DNA from: Paraphysomonas bandaiensis
Lineage: Eukaryota; Chrysophyceae
Assembly: GCA_965644295.1 (NCBI GenBank)
Contig: CBFFRP010000363.1
Coordinates: forward strand, 558,001-622,000
Direction of reading: 5' to 3'
Length of the DNA stretch: 64,000 bases
The notes under the pieces were generated by a model. The model had not been told where the DNA came from. It made no database searches and worked only from the letters and a program-made list of their open reading frames with translations. Both the position numbers and the translations under genes were made by a program. This document shows, piece after piece, positions 49,083-59,130 of the stretch. Each line of letters begins with the position of its first letter. The stretch's first letter is position 1.

Positions 49083-50690
49083 AGGTTTTTTTGCGGCCCG
49101 CCAGGGCCCTCGGCCCTCTAAAATTAATTTTTTTCAGTTTTTGCCTCCTGAAGATTTTGATTTGTTATATTATTTCAGTTATTGTCTTTTAAAGATTTCG
49201 AGTTTTGAAAAAAGAAATGTGATTGGTTTTTAATTTCGACTTTTTGAAAACTTAATACAAATTCATTAATAATTTTGTCATCAAGCAGGCGATTAATAAT
49301 GCATGATTCTAATTCAGAAGAATCAGGGAGAAAAGATAGTTGTAATAGCGATGATCTCCCTACAACTTTTCAGTGGGAAGGTTTCAGATACACTATCAAG
49401 CAGAGGAAGAGGCTTCAAGATGGTTCGGTATAATATATTCTCTATCAGTAAGCCACTGATCCATATATTTAGGAAATTTGAAGGGTTATTATCGGTGCTC
49501 AAAACACCGGAAAGGAAGAACATGTGGCTGTCCAGCTAAATTGACAATTCTTGTTCACGAGGAAGCAGAAGAATCTGATGAAAAACTGATAATTTCAAAG
49601 GGGAAAGAGGAGCACAAATGTGGTGCCACCACCTTTATATTGCCTTCAGATTCACCAACATCTGATGATAATTCCAAGGAGAGGTCGTCGTTTTGTAAAG
49701 GTGTATATGACGCAAGTGGTGAAATGAAACAACTTTGTGAAGCAATGGCGTTGAAAGATGTTTCGAAGTCCTCCATTGCGATTGCAAATGAAGATGCGGA
49801 AACAACGCGAGCGAAATATAAGCAGCTCGGTGAGAGAATTGATATTTTTTTTCTTTTTGCTGTTTTCACTTCATTTTCTTTTGCTTATTTCGGTAGGAAT
49901 GCCATATAGATATCTCGAAACGTCGAAACTCAAAGCTTTGGTGTATCAGTGTAGACGTTTAGAGTTCAATGATTGGGAAGGAATTATATCGTCGTATCCG
50001 CTTGTGAACTGTGCTGATGACAAGAATACGTCGAACTTCGAAACAAAATTCTCAGGGGTCATGCATCCCGGCCGAAACATCTGCCATTCCAGCAATTCAC
50101 ATTGCCAGAGGACTACGCTGCATTTGAAATGGACAGGTCAGTCCAAAGGACTAAGTTTGCGCAGCTCAACCAATACAAGTTTTTGATTGGGAAGAGCCAC
50201 TATGATCCTGAGGATGGGTGCATGTACGAGGTGGTGAGAGTTGGATTTTACGAGGGGTCCATCGTTGGCTATCGCGAGCAGTGCAAACTGCAGAATGGAT
50301 ATGTTGTCGATGTACCCACTGATGATTGTATTTCAATTGAGGAGATAGTGAAATACACTGGATGTGGCAAGGAGTCTACAGTGACAGCCGAAGACTGTGC
50401 TTTCACCGAGGAGATTGAGACATGCTGTATTGCCGCCGGCAGGGCTCAGACCGGCGCCAAACGCCGGTATAGGGCCGGTGGGGCCGGCTCCGAAAAATGT
50501 TTTGGTATAAAGTTGCTCTTGCTTAAGATATTAATAACTCTTGCTAAATTTGACCCTTTGCTTTGTGCGTTATTGTTGCTTGTGGTTGTAGTGTGTGTTG
50601 TGTGTGTTTTTAATTAAGAATTATTGTTATTATTGTTAGTTGTAGTAGAGGGCCAAATGCGGGCCGAGGGCCAAAATTAAATTTTTCCTA
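49083..50690 (+). mobile_element. Decayed transposon with GC-rich ends
   Basis: AT-rich flanks are interrupted by GC-rich blocks at 49095-49120 (GCGGCCCGCCAGGGCCCTCGG) and 50650-50675 (GCGGGCCGAGGGCC). These contain GGCCCTCGGCCC in opposite orientations, each next to an AAAATTAATTTTT-like palindrome. A further GGCCGG-rich patch sits at about 50435-50490. Between them lies a zinc-finger ORF set typical of transposon-borne proteins. Boundaries are approximate and no clean target duplication was found. Confidence 0.5.
49299..50617 (+). pseudogene. Transposon-derived FLYWCH/WRKY-GCM1-type zinc-finger protein, frameshifted
   Basis: Exon 49299-49427 encodes MHDSNSEESG and FQWEGFRYTIKQRKRLQDGS. After an intron ending near 49483, the frame continues with YYRCSKHRKGRTCGCPAKL and EEHKCG, giving a C-x8-C ... 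H-x-C zinc finger of the FLYWCH/WRKY-GCM1 kind seen in Mutator-like and other transposases. A second intron (49830-49896, GT-AG) leads to MPYRYLETSKLKALVYQCRR. At a G run near 50055-50058 the frame shifts by one. It then continues as RPKHLPFQQFTLPEDYAAFE and YEVVRVGFYEGSIVGYREQC to a stop at 50617. No DDE catalytic core is visible, so this is a partial, inactive copy or a derived host gene with a sequencing error at the G run. Confidence 0.5.
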
Positions 50691-50773
50691 AAATAAGCAT
50701 GTGTAATGTCAGTTGACAACCCACTGGGACCCAAGGACAGAAAAATTATTGCTTTTTCTTTTTATTAACAAGC

Positions 50774-51984
50774 TTAGGGTGACGGCGTGTCAGGATGAAA
50801 TTCAAGCTTGTGAGTGTGATCATCTTCCAGAGAAGACGCTTCGATAAGGCCCTTTACCTCGGGTATGTAGTGCATAAGCATATTTTCTACACCATTCCGC
50901 AAGGTAATTGAGCTCGACGGGCACCCCACACAAGACCCGGCCAGACGAACCGTTACCATACCTAGGAGCATACATCCACGTCAGTCATACCAGGTTTCAA
51001 TCATAAAGTGATGCACACCTGTCTCTTCATCGAACCCCTCAAATATTATGTCTCCTCCATCTTCCTGAACGGAGGGTCGCACCTTAGTTTCCATTAGCTC
51101 TTTTATAAGAGCAACCACCTAAAAACATTTGTGATTAATCTATACAAAATATACATCACAGTAGCGGAAGATGCACGACGTCACTTATGTGATATATGAA
51201 AACAGCACTAACCTCACTATCATCATCCAGTATCTCTGTGTCCGATGCCTGTGGCTGATCGACAACCACTGGGTCGCCACTTGCATAGTGCTCCATAATT
51301 ACCTCGAACAGTAACGTTGGCAATACTTTCCATGTGTCCTCCTTTGTCTTAGTGATAGCAATGAAATCTCGCCCAAGAAAAACATTTTTTACTCCATTTG
51401 TTTCAAATATTCGCTTCACCAACGGAGATCGGCGAATATTTTTGATGTCAGACGCATCGAAATTCTGACACATAGTCGTCACTAATTTATCACATCTACA
51501 TATATACTTACCATTCCAGTTCCATACTCTTCTGGTAAAACGATTTCTCCAGGAATGAACTTCCAACACTACGGCATTGTGATATCAGACCAACTCGACA
51601 CCAGCCGAAACAAAAGTACAAGCTATACTCTAACAGACACATCACACGGTACATATAGAAACACCCATATAACATATACAACTGATACACGCACATAAGC
51701 TCCACAACAAGACTCGCATACTATACATTTAAGCATCACGAAAGCCAAAATCATATACACATAAAATAACACATAACAAATAGACATATATAACTTACAC
51801 AAGCTCAGTACATATATATGAACTCAGCACATAGCTAAGAGGCATACACATCATATGGACACATGGACACAGGCGCTTATCACATTACCTCAGGGTTGGG
51901 GGTTTTCTCTGTCTGAATATACAGAGACCTGCTGGAGACAACGCGCTGTCTACAAAGCAAACGGAATCCCTGTCTAGCGAGCAT
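50774..51984 (-). CDS. NFU1: Mitochondrial Fe-S scaffold NFU1 (five exons)
   Basis: A late-acting mitochondrial iron-sulfur cluster protein that delivers [4Fe-4S] clusters to targets such as lipoyl synthase. Exons 51984-51889, 51568-51512, 51464-51213, 51118-51019 and 50961-50774 give 230 residues in frame. The N-terminus ([20 protein letters not shown]) is an Arg/Ser-rich, acid-free mitochondrial presequence. The Nfu_N domain follows: [35 protein letters not shown] and FIAITKT. Then come an acidic linker (EILDDDSE) and the NifU domain: [20 protein letters not shown], with the cluster ligands in GSCVGCPSS and then [13 protein letters not shown]. Both CxxC cysteines are present. The first intron (about 320 bases, TACATA-rich) is unusually long here. 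It is divergent from the repeat-protein gene. Confidence 0.96.
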
Positions 51985-52406
51985 TATAAAATCGAGTCAG
52001 CAGTGAGTCCTAGCGAAAGGGTGAATGATTTGGTGAGGTTGTTATTAGTGACCTGAACATCTAGACATGCACTTTCTGTGCACTGCGGTGGACGTACTGT
52101 ACGGTGTGGAGTATGGTATAGCAGTACAACAGTACGGAGTACGTGAGTTGTAGTACTCGAATTATGTATGTTCTTTTTTTCGCACTGTAGTACATCCCTA
52201 CAGTGTATTCTATTGGTTGTGTGTATCCCGCTGTATACTCATAATATACGCCCTGTACATGTAGCCGTTGGGTTTGGCCATCTCTCATCTGCTGTCACCA
52301 ATGAGTGTGCATGTCTGTCTGTCCATCGTATGCCAGTGCATATAATCTAGAGACATTAACAAGAAACAGACACATAGGTAAGTCATCCCTAGATAGTGCA
52401 TAGACC
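51985..52406. promoter_or_regulatory. Divergent promoter region of NFU1 and repeat-protein genes
   Basis: This 420-base spacer has dense GTAC/GTACGG/CTGTAG words at 52075-52260, for example GGACGTACTGTACGGTGTGG and CAGTACAACAGTACGGAGTAC. The two starts lie at its edges. Promoter role is inferred from position and from recurrence of this composition in the other divergent spacers. Confidence 0.45.
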
Positions 52407-55400
52407 ATGGACGTTGACCGCCCCTTTGTTCTGGAGCTGGAAATAGACGATGAGATATCATTCAAGCCAGCATCAAAGAAGATCCGTGCATTACAGACTC
52501 TCGATTCTAATGCTCTACACTCTCCAGATAGACAACGACGTAATGGCAAACAAGAGCTCACTACTCCCACAAAAATGGCCGTAACTGATGTGGAGACGCC
52601 CCCAACCTGCAAAATTTCTCGGGAAAATAGGAGCCTCAGCAGTGAAACAACCCCAAGCCAAAGACTTGATGCGGATATAAACCCAGCTCCAACAGTTTCA
52701 ATTTCTAAAACAACAGCTAAACCAAAGGCTACCCCTTCGAGATTTTTGGCTAGCGCATACAAGAAGGCGATGCGTTTAGTCTCCACTCCATCTAGAAAAG
52801 ACTCTGTTAAAAACCAATGTTCCAGCCATTCCACCACACACCGGGATGAGGAGAATGCACTAACTGCTCAAGCACCCACTATTTCTATTGATGAGAGTAC
52901 GGCTTTAAAGGATACTAAAGCTGAGCATGTGTCTGACTACTTTATTAATACCACCTTATTCTCTGAAACCTGCTGTGCTGACATATCAATGTCTAATGTA
53001 AACCCAACAACAGGCCGAAACATTGAGAAGGCTTCACTTTCTAAAGATACTGACAGCACCAACGAAACTAAGCAGAATAATGTCATAACAACAGAAGCAT
53101 TACATTCTAACGTTGAAGTAGCGGTGTATGCATTTCCAGAGCTCGAGGCAATCATACCGAAAGAAAATATCAACGATCCTGTTCCCCGTGAGGATGACTA
53201 CTACAAAGAGGTCGTGGTAATCGAGTCATGTGCTGCAGATAAAATAAACAGTGCAATTACTACTGATATCATTGAGGTCTCAGAGGCTGTTAGTCATGAA
53301 GCTGAGCTGACCAATGAAACAATCACCGATGAGACTGAGAAAGTGAGTACTGTGACTGCTTGTGAAGATGCTGAGTCAATGAATGTGACTGCGGAAGCAG
53401 CACCAGAGGTCGTTGCAACTGAGACTGTTATTGAGGTTTCTGAGGCTGCTAGTCATGAAGCTGAGCTGACCAATGACACAATCACCGTTGAGACTGAGAA
53501 AGTGAATACTGTGACTGCTTGTGAAGATGCTGAGTCAATGAATGTGACTGTGGAAGCAGCACCAGAGGTCGTTGCAACTGAGACTGTTATCGAGGTTTCA
53601 GAGGCTGTTAGTCATGAAGCTGAGCTGACCAATGACAAAATCACCGATGAGACTGAGAAAGTGAATACTGTGACTGCTTGTGAAGATGCTGAGTCAATGA
53701 ATGTGACTGTGGAAGCAGCACCAGAGGTCGTTGCAACTGAGACTGTTATCGAGGTTTCAGAGGCTGTTAGTCATGAAGCTGAGCTGACCAATGACACAAT
53801 CACCGATGAGACTGAGAAAGTGAATACTGTGACTGCTTGTGAAGATGCTGAGTCAATGAATGTGACTGTGGAAGCAGCACCAGAGGTCGTTGCAACTGAG
53901 ACTGTTATTGAGGTTTCTGAGGCTGTTAGTCATGAAGCTGAGCTGACCAATGACACAATCACCGTTGAGACTGAGAAAGTGAGTACTGTGACTGCTTGTG
54001 AAGATGCTGAGTCAATGAATGTGACTGTGGAAGCAGCACCAGAGGTCGTTGCAACTGAGACTGTTATCGAGGTTTCAGAGGCTGTTAGTCATGAAGCTGA
54101 GCTGACCAATGACACAATCACCGATGAGACTGAGAAAGTGAATACTGTGACTGCTTGTGAAGATGCTGAGTCAATGAATGTGACTGTGGAAGCAGCACCA
54201 GAGGTCGTTGCAACTGAGACTGTTATCGAGGTTTCTGAGGCTGCTAGTCATGAAGCTGAGCTGACCAATGACATAATCACCGATGAGACTGAGAAAGTGA
54301 ATACTGTGACTGCTTGTGAAGATGCTGAGTCAATGAATGTGACTGTGGAAGCAGCACCAGAGGTCGTTGCAACTGAGACTGTTATCGAGGTTTCTGAGGC
54401 TGTTAGTCATGAAGCTGAGCTGACCAATGACACAATCACCGATGAGACTGAGAAAGTGAATACTGTGACTGCTTGTGAAGATGCTGAGTCAATGAATGTG
54501 ACTGTGGAAGCAGCACCAGAGGTCGTTGCAACTGAGACTGTTATCGAGGTTTCTGAGGCTGTTAGTCATGAAGCTGAGCTGACCAATGACACAATCACCG
54601 TTGAGACTGAGAAAGTGAATACTGTGACTGCTTGTGAAGATGCTGAGTCAATGAATGTGACTGTGGAAGCAGCACCAGAGGTCGTTGCAACTGAGACTGT
54701 TATCGAGGTTTCTGAGGCTGTTAGTCATGAAGCTGAGCTGACCAATGACACAATCACCGATGAGACTGAGAAAGTGAATACTGTGACTGCTTGTGAAGAT
54801 ACTGAGTCAATGAATGTGACTGTGGAAGCAGCACCAGAGGTCGTTGCAACTGAGACTGTTATCGAGGTTTCAGAGGCTGTTAGTCATGAAGCTGAGCTGA
54901 CCAATGACACAATCACCGTTGAGACTGAGAAAGTGAATACTGTGACTGCTTGTGAAGATGCTGAGTCAATGAATGTGACTGTGGAAGCAGCACCAGAGGT
55001 CGTTGCAACTGAGACTGTTATCGAGGTTTCTGAGGCTGTTAGTCATGAAGCTGAGCTGACCAATGACACAATCACCGTTGAGACTGAGAAAGTGAATACT
55101 GTGACTGCTTGTGAAGATACTGAGTCAATGAATGTGACTGTGGAAGCAGCACCAGAGGTCGTTGCAACTGAGACTGTTATCGAGGTTTCAGAGGCTGTTA
55201 GTCATGAAGCTGAGCTGACCAATGACACAATCACCGTTGAGACTGAGAAAGTGAATACTGTGACTGCTTGTGAAGATGCTGAGTCAATGAATGTGACTGT
55301 GGAAGCAGCACCAGAGGTCGTTGCAACTGAGACTGTTATTGAGGTTTCAGAGGCTGTTAGTCATGAAGCTGAGCTGACCAATGGCATAATCACCGATGAG

Positions 55401-58119
55401 ACTGAGAAAGTGAATACTGTGACTGCTTGTGAAGATGCTGAGTCAATGAATGTGACTGTGGAAGCAGCACCAGAGGTCGTTGCAACTGAGACTGTTATCG
55501 AGGTTTCAGAGGCTGTTAGTCATGAAGCTGAGCTGACCAATGACACAATCACCGTTGAGACTGAGAAAGTGAATACTGTGACTGCTTGTGAAGATGCTGA
55601 GTCAATGAATGTGACTGTGGAAGCAGCACCAGAGGTCGTTGCAACTGAGACTGTTATCGAGGTTTCTGAGGCTGTTAGTCATGAAGCTGAGCTGACCAAT
55701 GACACAATCACCGTTGAGACTGAGAAAGTGAATACTGTGACTGCTTGTGAAGATGCTGAGTCAATGAATGTGACTGCGGAAGCAGCACCAGAGGTCGTTG
55801 CAACTGAGACTGTTATCGAGGTTTCAGAGGCTGTTAGTCATGAAGCTGAGCTGACCAATGACACAATCACCGATGAGACTGAGAAAGTGAATACTGTGAC
55901 TGCTTGTGAAGATACTGAGTCAATGAATGTGACTGTGGAAGCAGCACCAGAGGTCGTTGCAACTGAGACTGTTATCGAGGTTTCAGAGGCTGTTAGTCAT
56001 GAAGCTGAGCTGACCAATGACACAATCACCGTTGAGACTGAGAAAGTGAATACTGTGACTGCTTGTGAAGATGCTGAGTCAATGAATGTGACTGTGGAAG
56101 CAGCACCAGAGGTCGTTGCAACTGAGACTGTTATTGAGGTTTCAGAGGCTGTTAGTCATGAAGCTGAGCTGACCAATGGCATAATCACCGATGAGACTGA
56201 GAAAGTGAATACTGTGACTGCTTGTGAAGATGCTGAGTCAATGAATGTGACTGTGGAAGCAGCACCAGAGGTCGTTGCAACTGAGACTGTTATTGAGGTT
56301 TCAGAGGCTGCTAGTCATGAAGCTGAGCTGACCAATGACACAATCACCGTTGAGACTGAGAAAGTGAATACTGTGACTGCTTGTGAAGATGCTGAGTCAA
56401 TGAATGTGACTGCGGAAGCAGCACCAGAGGTCGTTGCAACTGAGACTGTTATCGAGGTTTCTGAGGCTGTTAGTCATGAAGCTGAGCTGACCAATGACAT
56501 AATCACCGATGAGACTGAGAAAGTGAGTACTGTGACTGCTTGTGAAGATGCTGAGTCAATGAATGTGACTGCGGAAGCAGCACCAGAGGTCGTTGCAACT
56601 GAGACTGTTATTGAGGTTTCAGAGGCTGTTAGTCATGAAGCTGAGCTGACCAATGACACAATCACCGATGAGACTGAGAATGATGTTTATCAAAGTGTTG
56701 CATCTTCTAAACTATGTGACGATTTTAGTTGTTTTGAATCTGTTGGAATTACTAGTTGTGTTCCTGAGATTTCAATGTCTGGATCTGACTGCAGTAATCT
56801 GCGCAGAATATCAGATGGTCTTTCCTGTCATGATGAGTATCTTGAAGCATTACACATGCCAAAATATTCACAAGCAGAAGTTGATGCCCTGAGAGCTGAT
56901 TGGGTGCGAGAGATGGAGAATAATATTGCCCAGATGAATAAAAGCACACATGAAGAAATGGATGATAAGATTTGTACGTTGCAGATGAAATGCGTCTCTC
57001 TTGAAGAAGAGAAAACGTCACTTTTGGCTGAGTTATCAGCGCAACAAGAATCCCATAATGCTTACGTCCAGGTGTCAGAGCTAAAACTTTGCGACTTGAA
57101 TCGTAAGCTTCAGGTATTTCATGAAATTTTATTGTTGGGGTGAAGTAGTAACATTTCTGTTTTTATAGAATGCTGTGAATGAAGTTGTTTCTATGAAAGT
57201 TTCTCATTCTAATGAACTCGACACCGTGAAAGCCTCTTATACAAAGCGTCTCAACGACATGTTTCAATCTCAAGGAGAATCTCTCAATGATATGCGGGTG
57301 AAGCTCTCAAATGAACTGACAGAAAAATATGAAACTCAACTACAAAATGAAAGAGCGGTATCAGAAAAACTAAGGCAAGACCTCAAAAATGCTACTGAAG
57401 TCGCTGCTACACTTCGAGATCAGATAGAGTCTGCTGTAGCTGATGCTAAGCGCAAAGTATATGAAAAAGCTAAAGTGCAGTTCGAGGAAGGCAACAAACG
57501 GTTTCTCATGATCAAAACTCAGTTGACAGATGCAAAAGTTGAGATTGATAGAGCCCATGGAAAAATTGAAATTCTCCAGAAAAACATACGTGATATGACT
57601 TCACAACTAGAAGAATCTCGTAAAAATGAAGACTCTATTCGAGGATCAATGCAAAAAATTGATACGGCACTGAAGAATCTTGTTGAAGCAGGGGGCGTAG
57701 TTTATCCATTGGAAGGTACTAGAGAAGAAAAAATGGCAGCTATTAAGAATACAGTTGATACGAAAGAGAGTCATATTAAAGCTCTTTCTGAAAAAATTGA
57801 GGCATTTCAAAAAGAAGTATCCGATTTAAATCAGACTATTTTGGTTAAAACAAAAAGCTTTGAACAACTACAGCGTGAGAGAGACTCATGTATTGATGAG
57901 TTGTCTGATGCAAAGAAGGCAGCTGCTACTCACATGGAAGCTGTTGAGTCTATGACAGCCGAAAGAGAGGCTCGTACAGTATACATTGCTGACTTACTCA
58001 AAGTCAAAACTGAGTTGGAGAGCGAAATTTTATGCCTAAAGGAAGAGAATGCTCATATCAGCAGAAACGCAGAGGAAGCTGTAGCTCTACTTGAGAAGCA
58101 CTTTCTTTCACAAACATAG
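52407..58119 (+). CDS. Giant acidic tandem-repeat protein with C-terminal coiled coil
   Basis: Two exons (52407-57113, 57169-58119) encode 1,885 residues. Residues 1-285 are disordered and Ser/Thr-rich, with basic patches. Residues about 288-1,425 consist of roughly 21.5 copies of a 53-residue acidic unit (IEVSEAVSHEAELTNDTIT, DETEKVNTVTACEDAESM, NVTVEAAPEVVATETV), each with a single Cys. After a short unique region, residues about 1,480-1,885 form a long heptad-rich coiled coil (for example RLNDMFQSQGESLNDMRVKL). There is no signal peptide or membrane segment. The family is not recognised. The architecture (disordered N-terminus, acidic repeats, C-terminal coiled coil) resembles centrosomal or spindle scaffold proteins such as TACC3, but I claim no homology. 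Gene start and both splice sites are clear, and the frame stays open through all repeats. Confidence 0.8.
53268..56690 (+). repeat. 159-base in-frame minisatellite, about 21.5 units
   Basis: The units are nearly identical at DNA level, including third codon positions. Variation is limited to a few sites (SEAV/SEAA, GATGAG/GTTGAG, GAAGATGCT/GAAGATACT, GACACA/GACATA/GGCATA). Variant patterns repeat at a distance of five units (795 bases): AATGGCATAATC at about 55380 and 56175, and GAAGATACTGAG at about 55113 and 55908. This indicates duplication of multi-unit blocks. Confidence 0.97.
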
Positions 58120-58482
58120 TTGATACTACTATTTGATGTAGTATATATTGCTAAATATTGATTGCTTGATCAGTTTTGATGTTGATCAAGTAAATCGGTG
58201 ATGTAAAAATGGTCATAGGTGTTTTTGATCATATAATAATTTAATGCACTAACTCTGAAATTTCAGGCATATAAAATGTATAAAAGTTAAAAATCATTTA
58301 TACATTTTTTTCTTCTGCGCTTTTTATACTTTCGATTCGGGTATGATATAATGAAATAAACAAAGCGTATTTCTTCGAAACAGGAGCGAATAACAACTAA
58401 CATCTTTAAACTTTAGATGACGGAGATTCCTACTAGTTTTTTCGTGGCAAATCCTGCTGACATCTTCGAAAGAGAGCAAAAG
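58120..58482. other. 3' flank of the repeat-protein gene
   Basis: AT-rich, no gene. A minus-strand open frame at 58324-58509 has no motif. Confidence 0.4.
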
Positions 58483-58545
58483 TGGTTGCACCTTGGTGCT
58501 TGCGCACATGCAGCTTTCAAAATACGCTAGTATTTAGTATTTTAT
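58483..58545 (+). repeat. Hairpin tip motif of repeat family A
   Basis: GTGGTTGCACCTTGGTGCTT followed by a shortened GCGCACATGCAGCTT. It matches the right end of the 59131-60996 element with an internal deletion. Confidence 0.7.
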
Positions 58546-58669
58546 CTTTGATATCAATGCATTTTTAGAACTGATACTACTATGTACATATATTGAAAGT
58601 CTTATTATTAGCAGTAGGTTTCAAGAACCAACACCAGATAATTTGTTAGATGAAGTCTAGTCCATCTAG

Positions 58670-59115
58670 ATCGACTTCTATTTGCACCTAACTAGCACTG
58701 TTGAGTTCTGCAATATGATGTGATATATATTGTGCAATTGAAGTGAGTTAATAGTGTGCAGTAGGTGAAGTCAACTCATTGGTGTAACGGGTGATTATAG
58801 TTACAAAGGAATTAAATTCAGTTACTGATAACATTGGTGCAAGTTTATAACGCCTATTGCTAAATAATATGACTTTCAATATAGTTACTGATGTGTGACT
58901 ATGAAAGATATAGAAATGACTGATGAACATATGATAAACAGATGTTGCTGAGAACAGATGTTTTATCAGATGTTACACGAATATGTAGTGAAGTGTTCTG
59001 GTTAATAAATATGATTTCTTACTTGAAAGCCTTGAAAGCGCGTTGTCTTCAACAAAGCAAGGTTAAGCTTTACGTGTAGAGCAAAGTTAACTTCAGTGAA
59101 ATGTCCAATTCTAAC
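58670..59115 (-). repeat. Dispersed repeat family A, copy 3, with internal insert
   Basis: The inverse complement of the 4.4 kb and 40.2 kb copies. Relative to them it carries about 57 extra bases (about 58831-58888) between two copies of ATCAGTAACT (reverse strand). That is the pattern expected for a small insertion with target-site duplication. The insert starts and ends with ATTG/CAAT-type inverted bases and resembles sequence at 61065-61115. Confidence 0.7.
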
Positions 59116-59130
59116 AAGCATAAATCCTCA

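Noticed and set aside
53268-56690. CRISPR-like array
   Set aside because: The units are 159 bases, contiguous and in frame within a protein, without spacers, in a eukaryotic gene.
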